Source: Trichomonas vaginalis G3 (taxonomy: Eukaryota; Parabasalia; Trichomonadida; Trichomonadidae). Taken from it: 64,000 nucleotides of DNA. Of the stretch, positions 19,607-30,633 are shown in pieces. Both the position numbers and the translations under genes were made by a program. The notes beneath the pieces are model-generated. The model had not been told where the DNA came from. It saw only the letters and a list, made by a program, of their open reading frames with translations, and searched no databases. The first letter of the stretch is position 1. Each line of letters starts with the position of its first letter. The stretch is taken from positions 13,773,962 to 13,837,961 of the forward strand of contig NC_067208.1 in NCBI RefSeq assembly GCF_026262505.1. The letters run 5' to 3'.

Positions 19607-19801
19607 ATGAAAGCCAAAATAAGCTAATGAGGTATAAATATAATGATAAAGAATATTTAATTTCATGGAATCAATGGAGTCATAATCAAAGACCTCATAA
19701 ACGAGAAGAAGAAATTAGAAATAATTATTTTCATGAATAAAATAAACTTTAAAAATTCATGTCTTACATTTTTGAATAATTTATTTTTTATTTTGTATGA
19801 A

Positions 19802-20908
19802 ATGAGCGTCAAAACTAACGACGTTAAAAAATTAGGATTCACAAACGAGGAAATAAAGGATATATTAGATGAGATGTGTTATGAAGTTGATAAATATTAT
19901 TTAAGAAATTGTAAAAAATTCGCGGAGTTATTAAATGATTTAGATTATGATGGAAAAATGAATAAAGATGATGTTATAAATTTCTTATATCCTACATCTG
20001 AAGAAGAAAAACCTAAAGAACCTGATGTTTTCTCCGAATATTATGAAGAACGAATTAAAGATGATGAATACGATGAAATTGAAAGACTGAAAAAAATAAG
20101 AGATGAAATAGATGAAAAAATTAAGGAATTAAGAGAAGTTGAAAAATATAATGAAAATGAAGTAGAGGGTTTAATGAATATCCCAGCTTCAGAATCAGCA
20201 GTTCAGAAATCTCATGAAGAAAGATATAAAAATTATGTCTCAGAATCAACACAAAATTTATTAGATGGCGAAATAGACGAAACACTTTCAGAAGAAGGTA
20301 CTAAATTTATACGTAAACATAAGTTACAATTTATTGATAATGAAAAATACCCTTGTATCTTACTTTCACCCCCTCTCGATTCCGAAAAATTCAAAAAAGC
20401 TCTTAAAAACGTGACATATGCAACTAATACGATTAAGAAAGAAGATCATGATATTTACACAAATTATTATTTAAATAAATGCACAGGTGTTGATAAAGTT
20501 TTTGATTTATTAGATAAAATATCAAAAGAAACCATTGGAACATATAAAATTTTGTGTGATTGTGGTTTCATTATTGAAGATACCAATAATGTTTCATATG
20601 AAAGAACAGCACCGAAGGAAGATGAAGTGGAAAGGTCTATACCATTCGTTATTAAGAACATAAAAGATATGAAAACTTATAAACATTATATTTATTCATT
20701 TATTTCAGAAAAAATGGAAGCAACCCATAAAACATCTTCTCATCATTTTATAGCTATTCATACATTCCTTTTCAAAGTTGTGAAATTAAATAAGACAGGA
20801 ATTAGATTTAATGTATCAGGGTACGCATTCTTGAGTAAATTAAAATGTATTCGTCACGTCGCAGATGATAAAAATTTATGTGTTCTTAATTCATTTTATG
20901 GGCTTTAA
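19802..20908 (+). CDS. Maverick A protein of unknown function, next to polymerase
   Basis: A 368-residue acidic protein. The ATG at 19802 (MSVKTNDVKKLGFTNEEIKD) is preferred over 19733 because the upstream part is poly-T derived and TTTTTATTTTGTATGAA just before 19802 resembles the other gene starts of this element. The middle is a strongly charged coiled coil (ERLKKIRDEIDEKIKELREV). The C-terminal half is globular (HHFIAIHTFLFKVVKLNKTG). It lies just upstream of the polymerase gene on the same strand. No family recognised. Confidence 0.7.
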   Translation: MSVKTNDVKKLGFTNEEIKDILDEMCYEVDKYYLRNCKKFAELLNDLDYDGKMNKDDVINFLYPTSEEEKPKEPDVFSEYYEERIKDDEYDEIERLKKIRDEIDEKIKELREVEKYNENEVEGLMNIPASESAVQKSHEERYKNYVSESTQNLLDGEIDETLSEEGTKFIRKHKLQFIDNEKYPCILLSPPLDSEKFKKALKNVTYATNTIKKEDHDIYTNYYLNKCTGVDKVFDLLDKISKETIGTYKILCDCGFIIEDTNNVSYERTAPKEDEVERSIPFVIKNIKDMKTYKHYIYSFISEKMEATHKTSSHHFIAIHTFLFKVVKLNKTGIRFNVSGYAFLSKLKCIRHVADDKNLCVLNSFYGL

Positions 20909-20947
20909 AAAATAAACTTTATTTTTTAATTTTTTATTCTTACATAA

Positions 20948-23900
20948 ATGAACAAAAATGGAACAGCTAAAATGAATGATAATCAAATTAGAGCAGAAGG
21001 TAGAAGGTTATTTAAACGCTTCTATAACATTCCTGATGGTGTTAATCCTAAAACTCGTAGAAGCTATTTAAATGAAGCAATAGATTCATATGAAGGGTTT
21101 GACATTTCATCAGAAAGTGAGAGATTAGCGAGAATGTTAAATGTTAATATTGATTTCTATTATTGTGATCCTCAACCAGAAGACGTGGACATAAATAAGG
21201 TAGACTTTCCATTAGTGGAATCAATAATGATAGATCCAGAATTTGAAACAGTAAATATTTTATTAACACAGAGTCCATGTGGAAAACTTCACGCTGACAG
21301 AATAACAGACGTTGAAGCACTCACCGGCTATAGAGTTTGTCCATATTGTAAAGAAGAAGTTTATTCTATCCGTGATGATCCAGAAAGGAAAAACCAAAGA
21401 AGATTTTTAAAGCATTGTGAGAAATGTAAAGAAAATAATGGAAGATTAATTCAAGACGTTCAATTGCAAAAGACACAGCAACCATATGCACCACATATTA
21501 CGAAACAGAAGATATATCAGTGGTTATTAGCTCATAATTTGCAGAAATATTATAAACCGACAAGATATTATATTACTTTTGACTTCGAAACATTAGAGAC
21601 TAAAGAAGAATTACAACTTTCTGAGTGTGCAACTTTGAACGCTTACTTAAAACCATTCATGGTATCATCAACGGTTAAATTAAATGATAAAACATATACG
21701 AGGAATTTTTGCTTAACTTCGAGTGATTCTTTTATTTCTGATTGGATTGAGTTTTTATTTTCAACCTGTTCATTAGTTGCTAAATCAAATATTGAACAAT
21801 ATGAAGAATTAATGAAGTCGCAAACGGCGGGGACTTTGTCTCATACATTAAATGAAAAACAGAAGGAAGCATTTAAAGAACTTCTAGATGAGGAATTCAA
21901 TAAAGTGAATATCATAGGTTTTAATTCGGGAAAGTTTGATTTAAATTTAATTCTTCGTGATTTAAACACTGCAAAATGGAAAATAAAATCAATGCTGGGT
22001 TCATCTTCACAATTTAAGCAAATCATTGTAAAGAAAACAAACGTTCCATATGAATTGAGATTTATTGACATCAGAAATTATATAGCGAGTGGGACATTAG
22101 ACCAATTCACTCAAGATTTCGGAAACAATAAATCACATGTTAAATCCTTTTTCCCTTATCAATTCATCACGTGGGAAAATTACGAAGAAGAATTATATAA
22201 AGAGGAACCATTCACTCAAGATTCATTTTATTCAGCATTAACCCAAGAAACTATATCAGATAGTGATTATCAAATATATCTCAATGATGCTAAAAACTTT
22301 AAGAATAGATTAGAATATTTTATTCATTATTGCAATAAAGATGTTGAAATTATGATTGACCCAATTGATAAAATTATTGAAGAAACATTTGTTTATAAAA
22401 TTGACATGCTTCATAATCTTTCTTTATCATCGAATGCTTCAATGATTCGTTACGCTTTAGCATATAAAGACTTTAATCCTAATGAAAAATATCCTGAGGA
22501 AGAGATAGAATCAAGTTTTGAATTAACGAAAAAGTATTGGAAATATAAAATTGAATCATATAAGAAACAAGATGAAAAAGCAGAAAGGGATACTAAAAAT
22601 AATGTTTCAATGGATGATTTTCAATACTATCACGATTTAATCCTTTCATCTAAATGCAAAATGTGTGGTAAAGCGTTTACATATGCAAATAAACCAACAT
22701 TGGATAGAATCGATAATGAAAAACCACATACCAAAGAAAATTGTCAGTTAATGTGTTGTTATTGCAATGTCGTAAAATCAAATAAAGATGAAGATGTTCA
22801 ACGTTTAAGAATCAATTTAAGAAATTATGCATTAAAAAATAATTTACCAATGACTTTAGATTCAGTTGAAGCTTATCACATTCTCCGTAATGGAATTACT
22901 GGTGGTTTATCAAATGTTCAACATAGAGTAAATCTTAAAGGAATCACGCACATTAATAAACTTGCATATAATCCAGAAACTAAAACTGTATCAAATGAGG
23001 ACACCACCAACATTATGACTCATTTCGTTGGAGTTGATTTTAATTCATTATATCCTTCATCATTTTCATCTAATCCTCATGATTTCATTCAATATACTGA
23101 CCATAAAATGTATATGCCGGGAAGATTGAATGGTGTTATCATTTGTGATACAGCAACAAAGAAAGCAAAAGCACTGGGAATAATTAAGAAGAAAAATACT
23201 TTATTCGTGGCTGAAGTAAAGGGTCACATTGATGAAAAATACATTAATGATTACATAAACTTTTTACCGATAATAAGAAACTTAGATATTATCACAGATG
23301 AAAAAACAATTGGCAGTTTTATGTATAATTACATGAAATCAAACAATCTACCAGTTGACCAGAAACAGAGGAAATTAACTCAGTTAGCATCAACACACAA
23401 CCAATATCAACCATTTTCTTCTTATTATCTTTGGTATCTAATAGACAAATTTCATTTTATCATCGATGACATTCAATCAATTTTAACATTTACTAAAAAC
23501 ACTTGTTTTAATGAATTTGCGAACAAATTTATGAACGAAGAGACAAAAGGCTGAATTAGAAGGAAATAAAGGAAAAAGTTTATTTTGCAAGATTTCACTT
23601 AATGGATCATATGGTTACGATGCAATGAATACACAAAATTACACAAAGACTAAAATAATGAATGCACAGAAGGCACGCGTTGCATGTATGGCAAATAAGT
23701 TTAAAAACATAAGAGAAATAGGTGAAGATACATATCAAATGATGCTCAAAGATAGATTTTATAGATGTGAAACATGTTTACAAGAGGCATTCTTCACTTT
23801 AGATAATGCTAAATACTGGTATTTGGTTTTCATTTATGATTTTATGTATAAATGCATGAATGTTAATCGTTTTCATTTCATTGAAGGTGATACTGATTCA

Positions 23901-24414
23901 TCTTATTGGGCAATCGCTGGTGATCCAAATCTTCCTAACACTCAAGCATTTCAAGCAATTGTTACCGATAAACAATTTTATGATAAAAACATTTACAAAT
24001 TCGCACCTTTGATTTCTTCTGTTTTGATGAGAAATTTAAACCTAAATTAAAGAATAAAGCTGAAGAAAAAGCACATGAGAAAAGTTATTGGGTTTAGCAA
24101 TTGAGAAACAAGGTGATAACATGGTTGCTTTATGCCCCAAGTGTTATACATCATTCAACGGTTCAATTGATGGAAGTGATTTTAAAAAGATTGCACAAAA
24201 AATGAAAGGAGTTAGTTTACGACAAAATAAACAATTAACACCTAAAAATTATTTGGATATAATAAATGATAAAGTGATATTTGATGGTCAGAATATTAAT
24301 TTACAACTTAAAAACGGGTCAATGACTCGCTTAACAATCGGTAAGACTGCATTAACAGGAGCACACACTAAGGCTGTATGTTGTGAAAATGGATGTTGTA
24401 TGCCGTTTATTTAA
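20948..24414 (+). pseudogene. Maverick A protein-primed DNA polymerase B region, broken
   Basis: This region encodes the family B polymerase of the element. Exonuclease motifs are visible in YITFDFETLE, GFNSGKFDLN and YCNKDVEIM. Polymerase motif A is GVDFNSLYPSSF, and motif C is EGDTDSSYW. Between the exonuclease and motif A sits an HNH-like zinc-knuckle insertion (CKMCGKAF, LDRIDNEKPHTKENCQ, CCYCN). It ends with a cysteine-containing thumb-like segment. The gene is broken, with about two breaks. Confidence 0.9.
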
Positions 24415-24515
24415 TGAAATGCCACAGAAGAGACAAAAGGAACCGTTGAATGATGGTTTTGATTCTTGATCAAAGAGTGGGCACCCTTAAAACATTTATT
24501 TTTATTTTTATATAA

Positions 24516-24710
24516 ATGGATAACGTAGATTTAGAAAATTTAATTGATGATTTAGTACGTGATCAAAATTTTCTTAGTTATTATGATTTAAAAGCATATC
24601 TCCAAAAATATGATGAAAATATAACGGATGATGATATAGATTATTATTATTCATATTATGATAATGAATTTTTGAAATATCATGATGAAATAATTTCTAA
24701 AATTAAATAA
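24516..24710 (+). CDS. small acidic Maverick A protein
   Basis: 64 residues, very acidic and tyrosine-rich (DDDIDYYYSYYDNEF), with no recognised family. The start is supported by TTTATATAAATG, the start context used across this element. Confidence 0.5.
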   Translation: MDNVDLENLIDDLVRDQNFLSYYDLKAYLQKYDENITDDDIDYYYSYYDNEFLKYHDEIISKIK

Positions 24711-24953
24711 AATTAAAAATAATGAATATACAAAGGAAAAAACTAAATCACAACTTAAACATTTGAAAGATTTCAAAATGAAGTATTAACAGAAGAAGAT
24801 ATTGATGAATTATATAAATTATATAATCCTGAGCCACAAAAAACAAAGAAACAAAACGCCCGGGTCCTTCAGACCAAAAATGATGCACAAGCTTTAATTT
24901 ATGATTCATTAGTTAAACCACATTCAGCCCAACTTTTAAATAAAGATCAACTT

Positions 24954-25901
24954 TTGGAATTCATCCTTCAACATAAACTCGAAGCAGGAAAGTATATCAA
25001 ACCTTTATATACAGCATATTTAAAACAAATGAATAGAATACATCCAGAATTAATGAAGGAAGGAATGAATTCCAAAACTTCATCATCCAAAATCAAAGCG
25101 GATAAAATTAAACCACTTGCAACACCAATACCTCCAACGACTGTACCTGCAACACCAAAACCTCCAACGACTGTACCTGCAACACCAAAACCACCTCCTC
25201 CAGTTAATCCTTCATCATTCACTTTATTATATCCATTTCAAACATTAAAGAAGCAAAAAGATTTTAAAAAGGGTTTCAAGATATTAAATAAACCAATTGA
25301 CCCGAAAATTCAACCGTTAAAGGAAAAATTTGGTCGCCCTTCATTTGCACCATATCCATATTCATACGAAATCGATCATTTAGAATATTCAAAAGGAAAC
25401 GTTACTTATTTATTTGCCATTAACATTAACACCAGATATTTATATTGCATTCCAGTGAAAGGGAAAACAGAACAGGAAACAAGAAGAGCTATTCAATACT
25501 TACTAGATCATGAAAGAGTAGATAATATCAGGGGTGATAGTGATAAAGGATTTCAGGCAACTATGACTCATTATTTCCCACAAATTAATTTTTACTTTTC
25601 ATCCTCTCCATATACGTTTCATAATAAAATAGTTGATGCGGTAATGAGAACTCTTAGAGATGCGTTAGGGGTTAACGGTCAGATATACTGGGATGGAAAT
25701 CATGACTCCATCATACAACAGTTAGTATATTATTATAATAATACATGGCATAGAACTATAAACATGAAACCGGTGGAAATGAAAAATGATATTTCAAAAG
25801 AATGGGAATATATTAGAAAGCAAATGGAAAGGTTGAATGATGTTAAACGTGAACAAATTAATTCGGGGCTCATGAATTTTAAACAAGGGATAAAGTTTTG
25901 A
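24954..25901 (+). CDS. Maverick A integrase (RNase H-fold)
   Basis: A retroviral-type integrase as found in all Mavericks, which inserts the element DNA and makes the 5-6 bp target duplication. The core begins near YEIDHLEYSKGNVTYLFAI and continues through RGDSDKGF and NKIVDAVMRTLRD to YYYNNTWHRTINMKPVEM. N-terminal to it is a Pro/Thr linker with the repeated segment PPTTVPATPK. The 5' limit of the gene is uncertain and may lie upstream near 24770. Lies downstream of the polymerase on the same strand. Confidence 0.8.
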   Translation: MEFILQHKLEAGKYIKPLYTAYLKQMNRIHPELMKEGMNSKTSSSKIKADKIKPLATPIPPTTVPATPKPPTTVPATPKPPPPVNPSSFTLLYPFQTLKKQKDFKKGFKILNKPIDPKIQPLKEKFGRPSFAPYPYSYEIDHLEYSKGNVTYLFAININTRYLYCIPVKGKTEQETRRAIQYLLDHERVDNIRGDSDKGFQATMTHYFPQINFYFSSSPYTFHNKIVDAVMRTLRDALGVNGQIYWDGNHDSIIQQLVYYYNNTWHRTINMKPVEMKNDISKEWEYIRKQMERLNDVKREQINSGLMNFKQGIKF

Positions 25902-26091
25902 TTCATCTCGATTATGGAAAAACTGATAAATCAATGACAAAAGAAGACGAAGATTTGACACAATAGCTGAATTTGTTAGATATATTAACGGCAATGCATT
26001 AGTTGAAGTTGACAATAAATTAATAGAAATTCGATTTATTTATTACTCCATTATATTTAAATAATATTTAATTTTTTTTATTTCGTAAGAA

Positions 26092-26355
26092 ATGAGTGAC
26101 AACGAAGCAGTCAAGAGTCCAGACGATGAATATAAAAAGAAACTAAACAGAATTAAATCAAAAATATGCTATTACAAAAAGAAGCCACGATGCGGTGAGG
26201 TTGAAAACGATAAAGAAATAATCGAAAAATTAGAAACTTACCGTTCAATCCTTAAACTAAGTGAAGCAAAAATAAAAGAATTTAATAGAATAAATAAATT
26301 GATTGGAAGAGATGAATTTAATAAAGATGAATTTTTAAACTCAATCCAAAATTAA
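26092..26355 (+). CDS. small basic helical Maverick A protein
   Basis: 87 residues, lysine-rich and helical (NRIKSKICYYKKKPRCGEVE), with no recognised family. The start context TTTCGTAAGAAATG contains the 8-mer CGTAAGAA that also occurs three times in each TIR. Confidence 0.6.
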   Translation: MSDNEAVKSPDDEYKKKLNRIKSKICYYKKKPRCGEVENDKEIIEKLETYRSILKLSEAKIKEFNRINKLIGRDEFNKDEFLNSIQN

Positions 26356-26476
26356 TTTTTATTTTTCTTTGACAACATCTCTCTTTCCATCATTACTGCA
26401 TAACCACATTTTCTCAGTTTTAGTGGTTTGTTATTTTTAGCAAGTTCTCGCAGCATTTTTATCGTTTCCTCCCTTG

Positions 26477-27718
26477 TTATGATTCGTGGTAAATTTTGAG
26501 CTTTTGTTCATCTACATGTGGTGTTCTGACGTCATCTCCATAGTCATAATAATATGGTGCTGGAGCTAGGTTAGGCAATGTCATATCTGTCATTTCATAA
26601 ACTCTTAAATATTTCTTTTGTTCGTCTCCATATAAATTTAAGTAACAGTTGTTGTCTAATGGAACTTTAACTTGTGTACCATTATTCTTTATATAGCTTA
26701 CATACATTTCATTGTTATTTTTCGGAATGAGTTTATACCGTATACCATTTCTTAAGGACTGTACAAACTGCCATCTAAAATATTTATTTTCTTCATTGAC
26801 AGAAAAGTCACCAAAAATAGTTTCAATATTTTTAGTTGTTCCTATCAAACTTTGGTATATTTCATCCACATATTCCTTATTTGCCTTCTTCTCTAACTCA
26901 CTGTTGACATATTCCTTATCTGCTTTAAGGTCTAAACATCCTGAAACCCATCCTGTATCAGCTTTAGATTTTAAAATATTTGATGTCCATTCGTGATACC
27001 TTTCAACCCTTTCTTTAATTTCATTATCTTTTTCATTAACATATTCCTTATCTGCCTTCTTCACTAACTCACTAGCCACATATTCCTTATCTGCTTTAAG
27101 GTCTAAACATCCTGAAACCCATCCTGTATCAGCTTTAGATTTTAAAATATTTGATGTCCATTCGTGATACCTTTCAACCCTTTCTTTAATTTCATTATCT
27201 TTTTCATTAACATATTCCTTATCTGCCTTCTTCACTAACTCACTAGCCACACAATCCTTATCTGCTTTCTTCTCTAACTCACTAACCACATATTCTTTAT
27301 CTGCCTTCTTCATTAACTCACTAGCCACATATTCCTTATCTGCTTTCTTCATTATGTCATTTAGGAAACCTTTTATGAATTCCTCATTTAAATTAAATCT
27401 TCCAATCTTCAAAACTTTAGGAAATGCATTTAATGCGTAATATCTTTGTTCTTCTGGTGGAATTGATGTTATATCATCCGTTATTCCTTTAATTTTTGAA
27501 TTCATAAATAAAATTTCTTTTATATTTGATATCACCGCACCACCTTTGCAAACGAATTCGAAACGCTCATTTTTCAATACTATCTCCAAATCTCCATATT
27601 TCAACCTTTGCGTTTGTTCTGCCGTCTTTGAACTATATGCATATATGGCATATGTAATGGTTTGAAGGACCTGGGTGCTTTGTGCCTTAAGTTGTTGTGG
27701 TTGCTGTTGTTTAATCAT
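26477..27718 (-). CDS. Maverick A trimeric-fibre-like protein
   Basis: 413 residues. An N-terminal globular part (1-130) is followed by repeated KKADKEYV and SELVKKADKEYV heptad-like units, as in bacteriophage and adhesin fibre shafts. A 57-codon block containing KERVERYHEWTSNILKSKAD occurs twice in tandem (171-bp period). The C-terminal tip (from GTTKNIETIFGDFSV on) is unlike the collar domain of the fibres in Mavericks B and C. A block of about 150 bp is very similar to the fibre of Maverick C at 59535-59690. By analogy it could form a virion spike for attachment; this is inference. It looks whole. Confidence 0.75.
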   Translation of the reverse strand: MIKQQQPQQLKAQSTQVLQTITYAIYAYSSKTAEQTQRLKYGDLEIVLKNERFEFVCKGGAVISNIKEILFMNSKIKGITDDITSIPPEEQRYYALNAFPKVLKIGRFNLNEEFIKGFLNDIMKKADKEYVASELMKKADKEYVVSELEKKADKDCVASELVKKADKEYVNEKDNEIKERVERYHEWTSNILKSKADTGWVSGCLDLKADKEYVASELVKKADKEYVNEKDNEIKERVERYHEWTSNILKSKADTGWVSGCLDLKADKEYVNSELEKKANKEYVDEIYQSLIGTTKNIETIFGDFSVNEENKYFRWQFVQSLRNGIRYKLIPKNNNEMYVSYIKNNGTQVKVPLDNNCYLNLYGDEQKKYLRVYEMTDMTLPNLAPAPYYYDYGDDVRTPHVDEQKLKIYHES

Positions 27719-27738
27719 TTATTATGATTTAAAAATAT

Positions 27739-28281
27739 TTAATCTGTTATCTCATCAGCTATTTTTTCTATTTGAAATTGCCATAATATTTCATTCATGA
27801 ATTCTAAATCACAATCAAATAGGTCAGTTATTCTAAATTTAATATTTGATAAATCTTTTGAATGAAGAATAAATGAATTCCCGGATAATTGAAACGGATA
27901 TGATAAAGAAAATGTGTTTAAGTTGATGGATAAAATGTTTTGTATTGATGGGTAAGAGTTAGGGTCTAATGTTTGATGTGAAAATCTCATTGGGGTATTA
28001 ACTTTATCACATTTGATTAAAATGAAATTGGAACCAGTGTCAGAATACAAAACATCCCCAACATCTTTTTCAAAATTTAATATCCCCAACAATGAACGAA
28101 GATGAGGAGTACAAAATTTAATTTTCAGCGGAAATTTAATAAGGTTATTTATTTCATCAAGTTCAAAAAGTTTATCAGGTTTTGATTTAAAATTTCCTTC
28201 ATACCATACGATAAATGATTCATTTAAATAACTTAAAATCGTGTTAATATCCCATTTCGCTATTACATTATTTATATACAT
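27739..28281 (-). CDS. minor-capsid-like protein of Maverick A
   Basis: 180 residues, beta-rich. Its C-terminal half (NTFSLSYPFQLSGNSFILHS, then SNIKFRITDLFDC) parallels the end of the 254-residue protein at 44563-45327 in Maverick B (WVRISPHNLKDMQFRLVDF). The same neighbour order holds in both, so they are probably homologous single-jelly-roll virion proteins. That role is inference from shape and context. Confidence 0.55.
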   Translation of the reverse strand: MYINNVIAKWDINTILSYLNESFIVWYEGNFKSKPDKLFELDEINNLIKFPLKIKFCTPHLRSLLGILNFEKDVGDVLYSDTGSNFILIKCDKVNTPMRFSHQTLDPNSYPSIQNILSINLNTFSLSYPFQLSGNSFILHSKDLSNIKFRITDLFDCDLEFMNEILWQFQIEKIADEITD

Positions 28282-28294
28282 ATCATACGTTTTT

Positions 28295-28447
28295 TCATGG
28301 TTCTTTAATAAATGATATATAATCTGAAGGGTCTAAAAGAATGGGATTAAATTTACCACTCACAGAAACGAGAGTAACATTATAAATTCCACTAACTGTT
28401 AAATTTAATTCACAGTTATTATTTGAAATAATATTGATAATTGACAT
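28295..28447 (-). CDS. 50-residue Maverick A protein
   Basis: A short frame from an ATG at 28447, beta-rich (NCELNLTVSGIYNVTLVSVS). It lies directly upstream of the minor-capsid-like gene on the same strand. Its start is only 19 bp from the divergent start at 28467. Function unknown; it might be an N-terminal companion of the minor capsid gene. Confidence 0.5.
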   Translation of the reverse strand: MSIINIISNNNCELNLTVSGIYNVTLVSVSGKFNPILLDPSDYISFIKEP

Positions 28448-28466
28448 TTTTATTACGATTAAAAAT
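28448..28466. promoter_or_regulatory. 19-bp divergent start region, Maverick A
   Basis: Only TTTTATTACGATTAAAAAT separates two start codons that face away from each other. It belongs to a set of six such regions in the three Mavericks. Confidence 0.5.
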
Positions 28467-28946
28467 ATGGTAAAGCGTTATTTTCCAGTGATAAATAAAA
28501 CTAGAATAAGATTACCTCAAGAATTCATAAATTCAACGAATAAGAAATTCATTCATGTTATAAATTTTAGTGTTTTCAGAAAATATGAGTCGATGTCATA
28601 TTCATCATCAGGTTATATTTCACTTCATTCAAATTTAGTTCAATCAAACCCATATAATGACCATTTCATAAGATTTTCAGATGGTATTAAAAATGTAATT
28701 GATAGATTAAAATATGAACAGATTGACAATATCGAATTTTTGGAATTTTGGTTTAAATATCCTGATGGAAAAAAGATTGAAGTTAAAGATAAAGCTGATA
28801 CTATAACAAAAACAATTACAATGACTGATCCGGATAGTGGGAAACAAAAAGAAATAAAACAAACGATAGAAACTGGTGAAAGGTCAATTATTATTGATTA
28901 TGATTCAAAGGATTATTATTCGATAATGTTAATGCTTGAATATTAA
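28467..28946 (+). CDS. Maverick A protein of unknown function
   Basis: 159 residues from MVKRYFPVINKTRIRLPQEF. Mostly predicted beta strands, with a short lysine-rich hairpin-like section (GKKIEVKDKADTITKTITM). No family recognised. Its stop overlaps the stop of the convergent gene at 28943 in the palindrome TTAA. It sits in the structural gene cluster, so a virion role is possible. Confidence 0.6.
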   Translation: MVKRYFPVINKTRIRLPQEFINSTNKKFIHVINFSVFRKYESMSYSSSGYISLHSNLVQSNPYNDHFIRFSDGIKNVIDRLKYEQIDNIEFLEFWFKYPDGKKIEVKDKADTITKTITMTDPDSGKQKEIKQTIETGERSIIIDYDSKDYYSIMLMLEY

Positions 28947-29608
28947 ATAGCCTTCACAAAGAATTTTTCAAGTGATATTTTATATTCATCAACTATTTTA
29001 TTATAAATATTATTATATGTTAAATGAAGTTCAGTTGTTGTTCCATTCTTTGATATCTTAATTGTGCTAATATCCTTTATAGGATTTATTTTTGCAACTG
29101 TTCCACAGCATGAAACCTCATCATCTATGAAAAATTGAATCTTAACGTCTGAATCTTGAACATCACAAAGAATGGCGATAATGTGAATTAATGATTCATA
29201 AGGTAAAATAATTAAACCGGATTGGTCAATTAAATTTATTATTGAATCATAATTATTAATTATTATATCACGGTAAATTTTCATTAATTCAGAATTAATG
29301 TCTATTTTATATGGGTTCTCGATGTTTGATGAAAGAGGTGGGGGGTATGTTGGATAAGTGGGAATTTCAACAGGTTCTTTACCAGGTTCAGATAAAATGA
29401 TTGGGTCTTCATCTTCTTTATTTTGCTCCTCCTTTTTCGGTAAGTCACGAGTTAATAAATTTGGTTGAGTTGCTGACCTTGTTAATTCAGGGCTAACATT
29501 AACTTTAACATTTTGAATAATTCGTGATTTATCATCATTTACGTTATAACCAACCGTAATCTCTGCTTTTGCGTTTGTGTTCTTTTGACTTGTGAAACGT
29601 CTTCTCAT
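28943..29608 (-). CDS. conserved Maverick protein with a CCG motif
   Basis: 221 residues. A disordered Pro/Glu-rich first half is followed by a helical then beta-rich second half with DDEVSCCGTVAKI. The protein at 43695-44309 in Maverick B has the same plan (PEIECCGQTPLFMKIGNIRI), so this is a shared gene of both lineages. Function unknown; it lies among structural genes. The start has context TTATAAATG. Confidence 0.65.
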   Translation of the reverse strand: MRRRFTSQKNTNAKAEITVGYNVNDDKSRIIQNVKVNVSPELTRSATQPNLLTRDLPKKEEQNKEDEDPIILSEPGKEPVEIPTYPTYPPPLSSNIENPYKIDINSELMKIYRDIIINNYDSIINLIDQSGLIILPYESLIHIIAILCDVQDSDVKIQFFIDDEVSCCGTVAKINPIKDISTIKISKNGTTTELHLTYNNIYNKIVDEYKISLEKFFVKAI

Positions 29609-29693
29609 TTATAATTGAATAAAAAAAAAGAAAAATATATTTAAAGTTTTATTTAGTTGTTACGGTAATATCCCAAGGTTCATCCTTGTTTGC

Positions 29694-30593
29694 TTATACT
29701 TTCTTTGTAACTGCACCAATTATGTTATTGATAATGATTTGAGTTTCTCCCAGTCTTATTTTATCATTTACAATATCTTTAATCATTTCATTACATGCAT
29801 TCTTAAAACCATCTGATTTTTCTAATTTACGTCTATCACTTTCTTTAATTAAATCAAAGTTATAACCTTGTTGAGAATAAAGTGGTTTCTTTATCAATTC
29901 CTTGAACGCTTCTGAAAGTGAAGATGAAGAAATTCTTGCCACTTGAATTGGTTTAAATTCTGCTTTCATTGCTTCTTTCTGTTCATTGAACACTGGATCG
30001 AATAAAGCAACTTTAAAGAATTTCTTAGCTGAAATTTCGGGTCTAATATTTGCATATTGACCATCAAACTGGTTAGAATATCGTGGTAATCCATCCGGTC
30101 CCTCTTCAATAGCATTTAATTCTTCATTGAAATAAGAATATGGATTATAACGGTATGAATTAATTGGACCATTTTCACCTTCTCCAATGTATTGTTTAAC
30201 AGCTTTTCCATTTTCATCAAATTGCATGGGATAACGTTCATTATATGCTTTACGTTTAGGATAATCAGTTATAGTTAATTTGTAACCATTTATGACTTTA
30301 ATATTACCTTGACCATCAGTAACGAAAACTTCATTTATACCATCAGGTTTTCCATTTGGACCCGTAATGTCTGCTTCATGTGCTTCCCAATTTGGACCTT
30401 GACGTTTGGCATATGCTTGAGCTTCTGGTAATGTTAAAACGTTTCTCATTTGTTTAACATCTTTTTGAAGACCAGCAACAATATGAACTAATTCTTTCAT
30501 TCCATCAGGAACTTTCATAGTTCTATTATATGCACTCTTTTTGTTTGTTCCTTGTTTTAATGGAACCTGTAGAAGATTTGCTATTTCTGTCAT
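29694..30593 (-). CDS. Maverick A protein of unknown function, between ATPase and CCG protein
   Basis: 299 residues, apparently soluble and globular. Notable stretches are [40 protein letters not shown] and a helical C-terminal third. I do not recognise a family. Its place in the minus-strand cluster with ATPase and capsid genes suggests a morphogenesis role, perhaps a virion core protein. Confidence 0.65.
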   Translation of the reverse strand: MTEIANLLQVPLKQGTNKKSAYNRTMKVPDGMKELVHIVAGLQKDVKQMRNVLTLPEAQAYAKRQGPNWEAHEADITGPNGKPDGINEVFVTDGQGNIKVINGYKLTITDYPKRKAYNERYPMQFDENGKAVKQYIGEGENGPINSYRYNPYSYFNEELNAIEEGPDGLPRYSNQFDGQYANIRPEISAKKFFKVALFDPVFNEQKEAMKAEFKPIQVARISSSSLSEAFKELIKKPLYSQQGYNFDLIKESDRRKLEKSDGFKNACNEMIKDIVNDKIRLGETQIIINNIIGAVTKKV

Positions 30594-30633
30594 GTTTAAT
30601 TATAAATAAAAAATAAAAATTAATTATAAAAAG

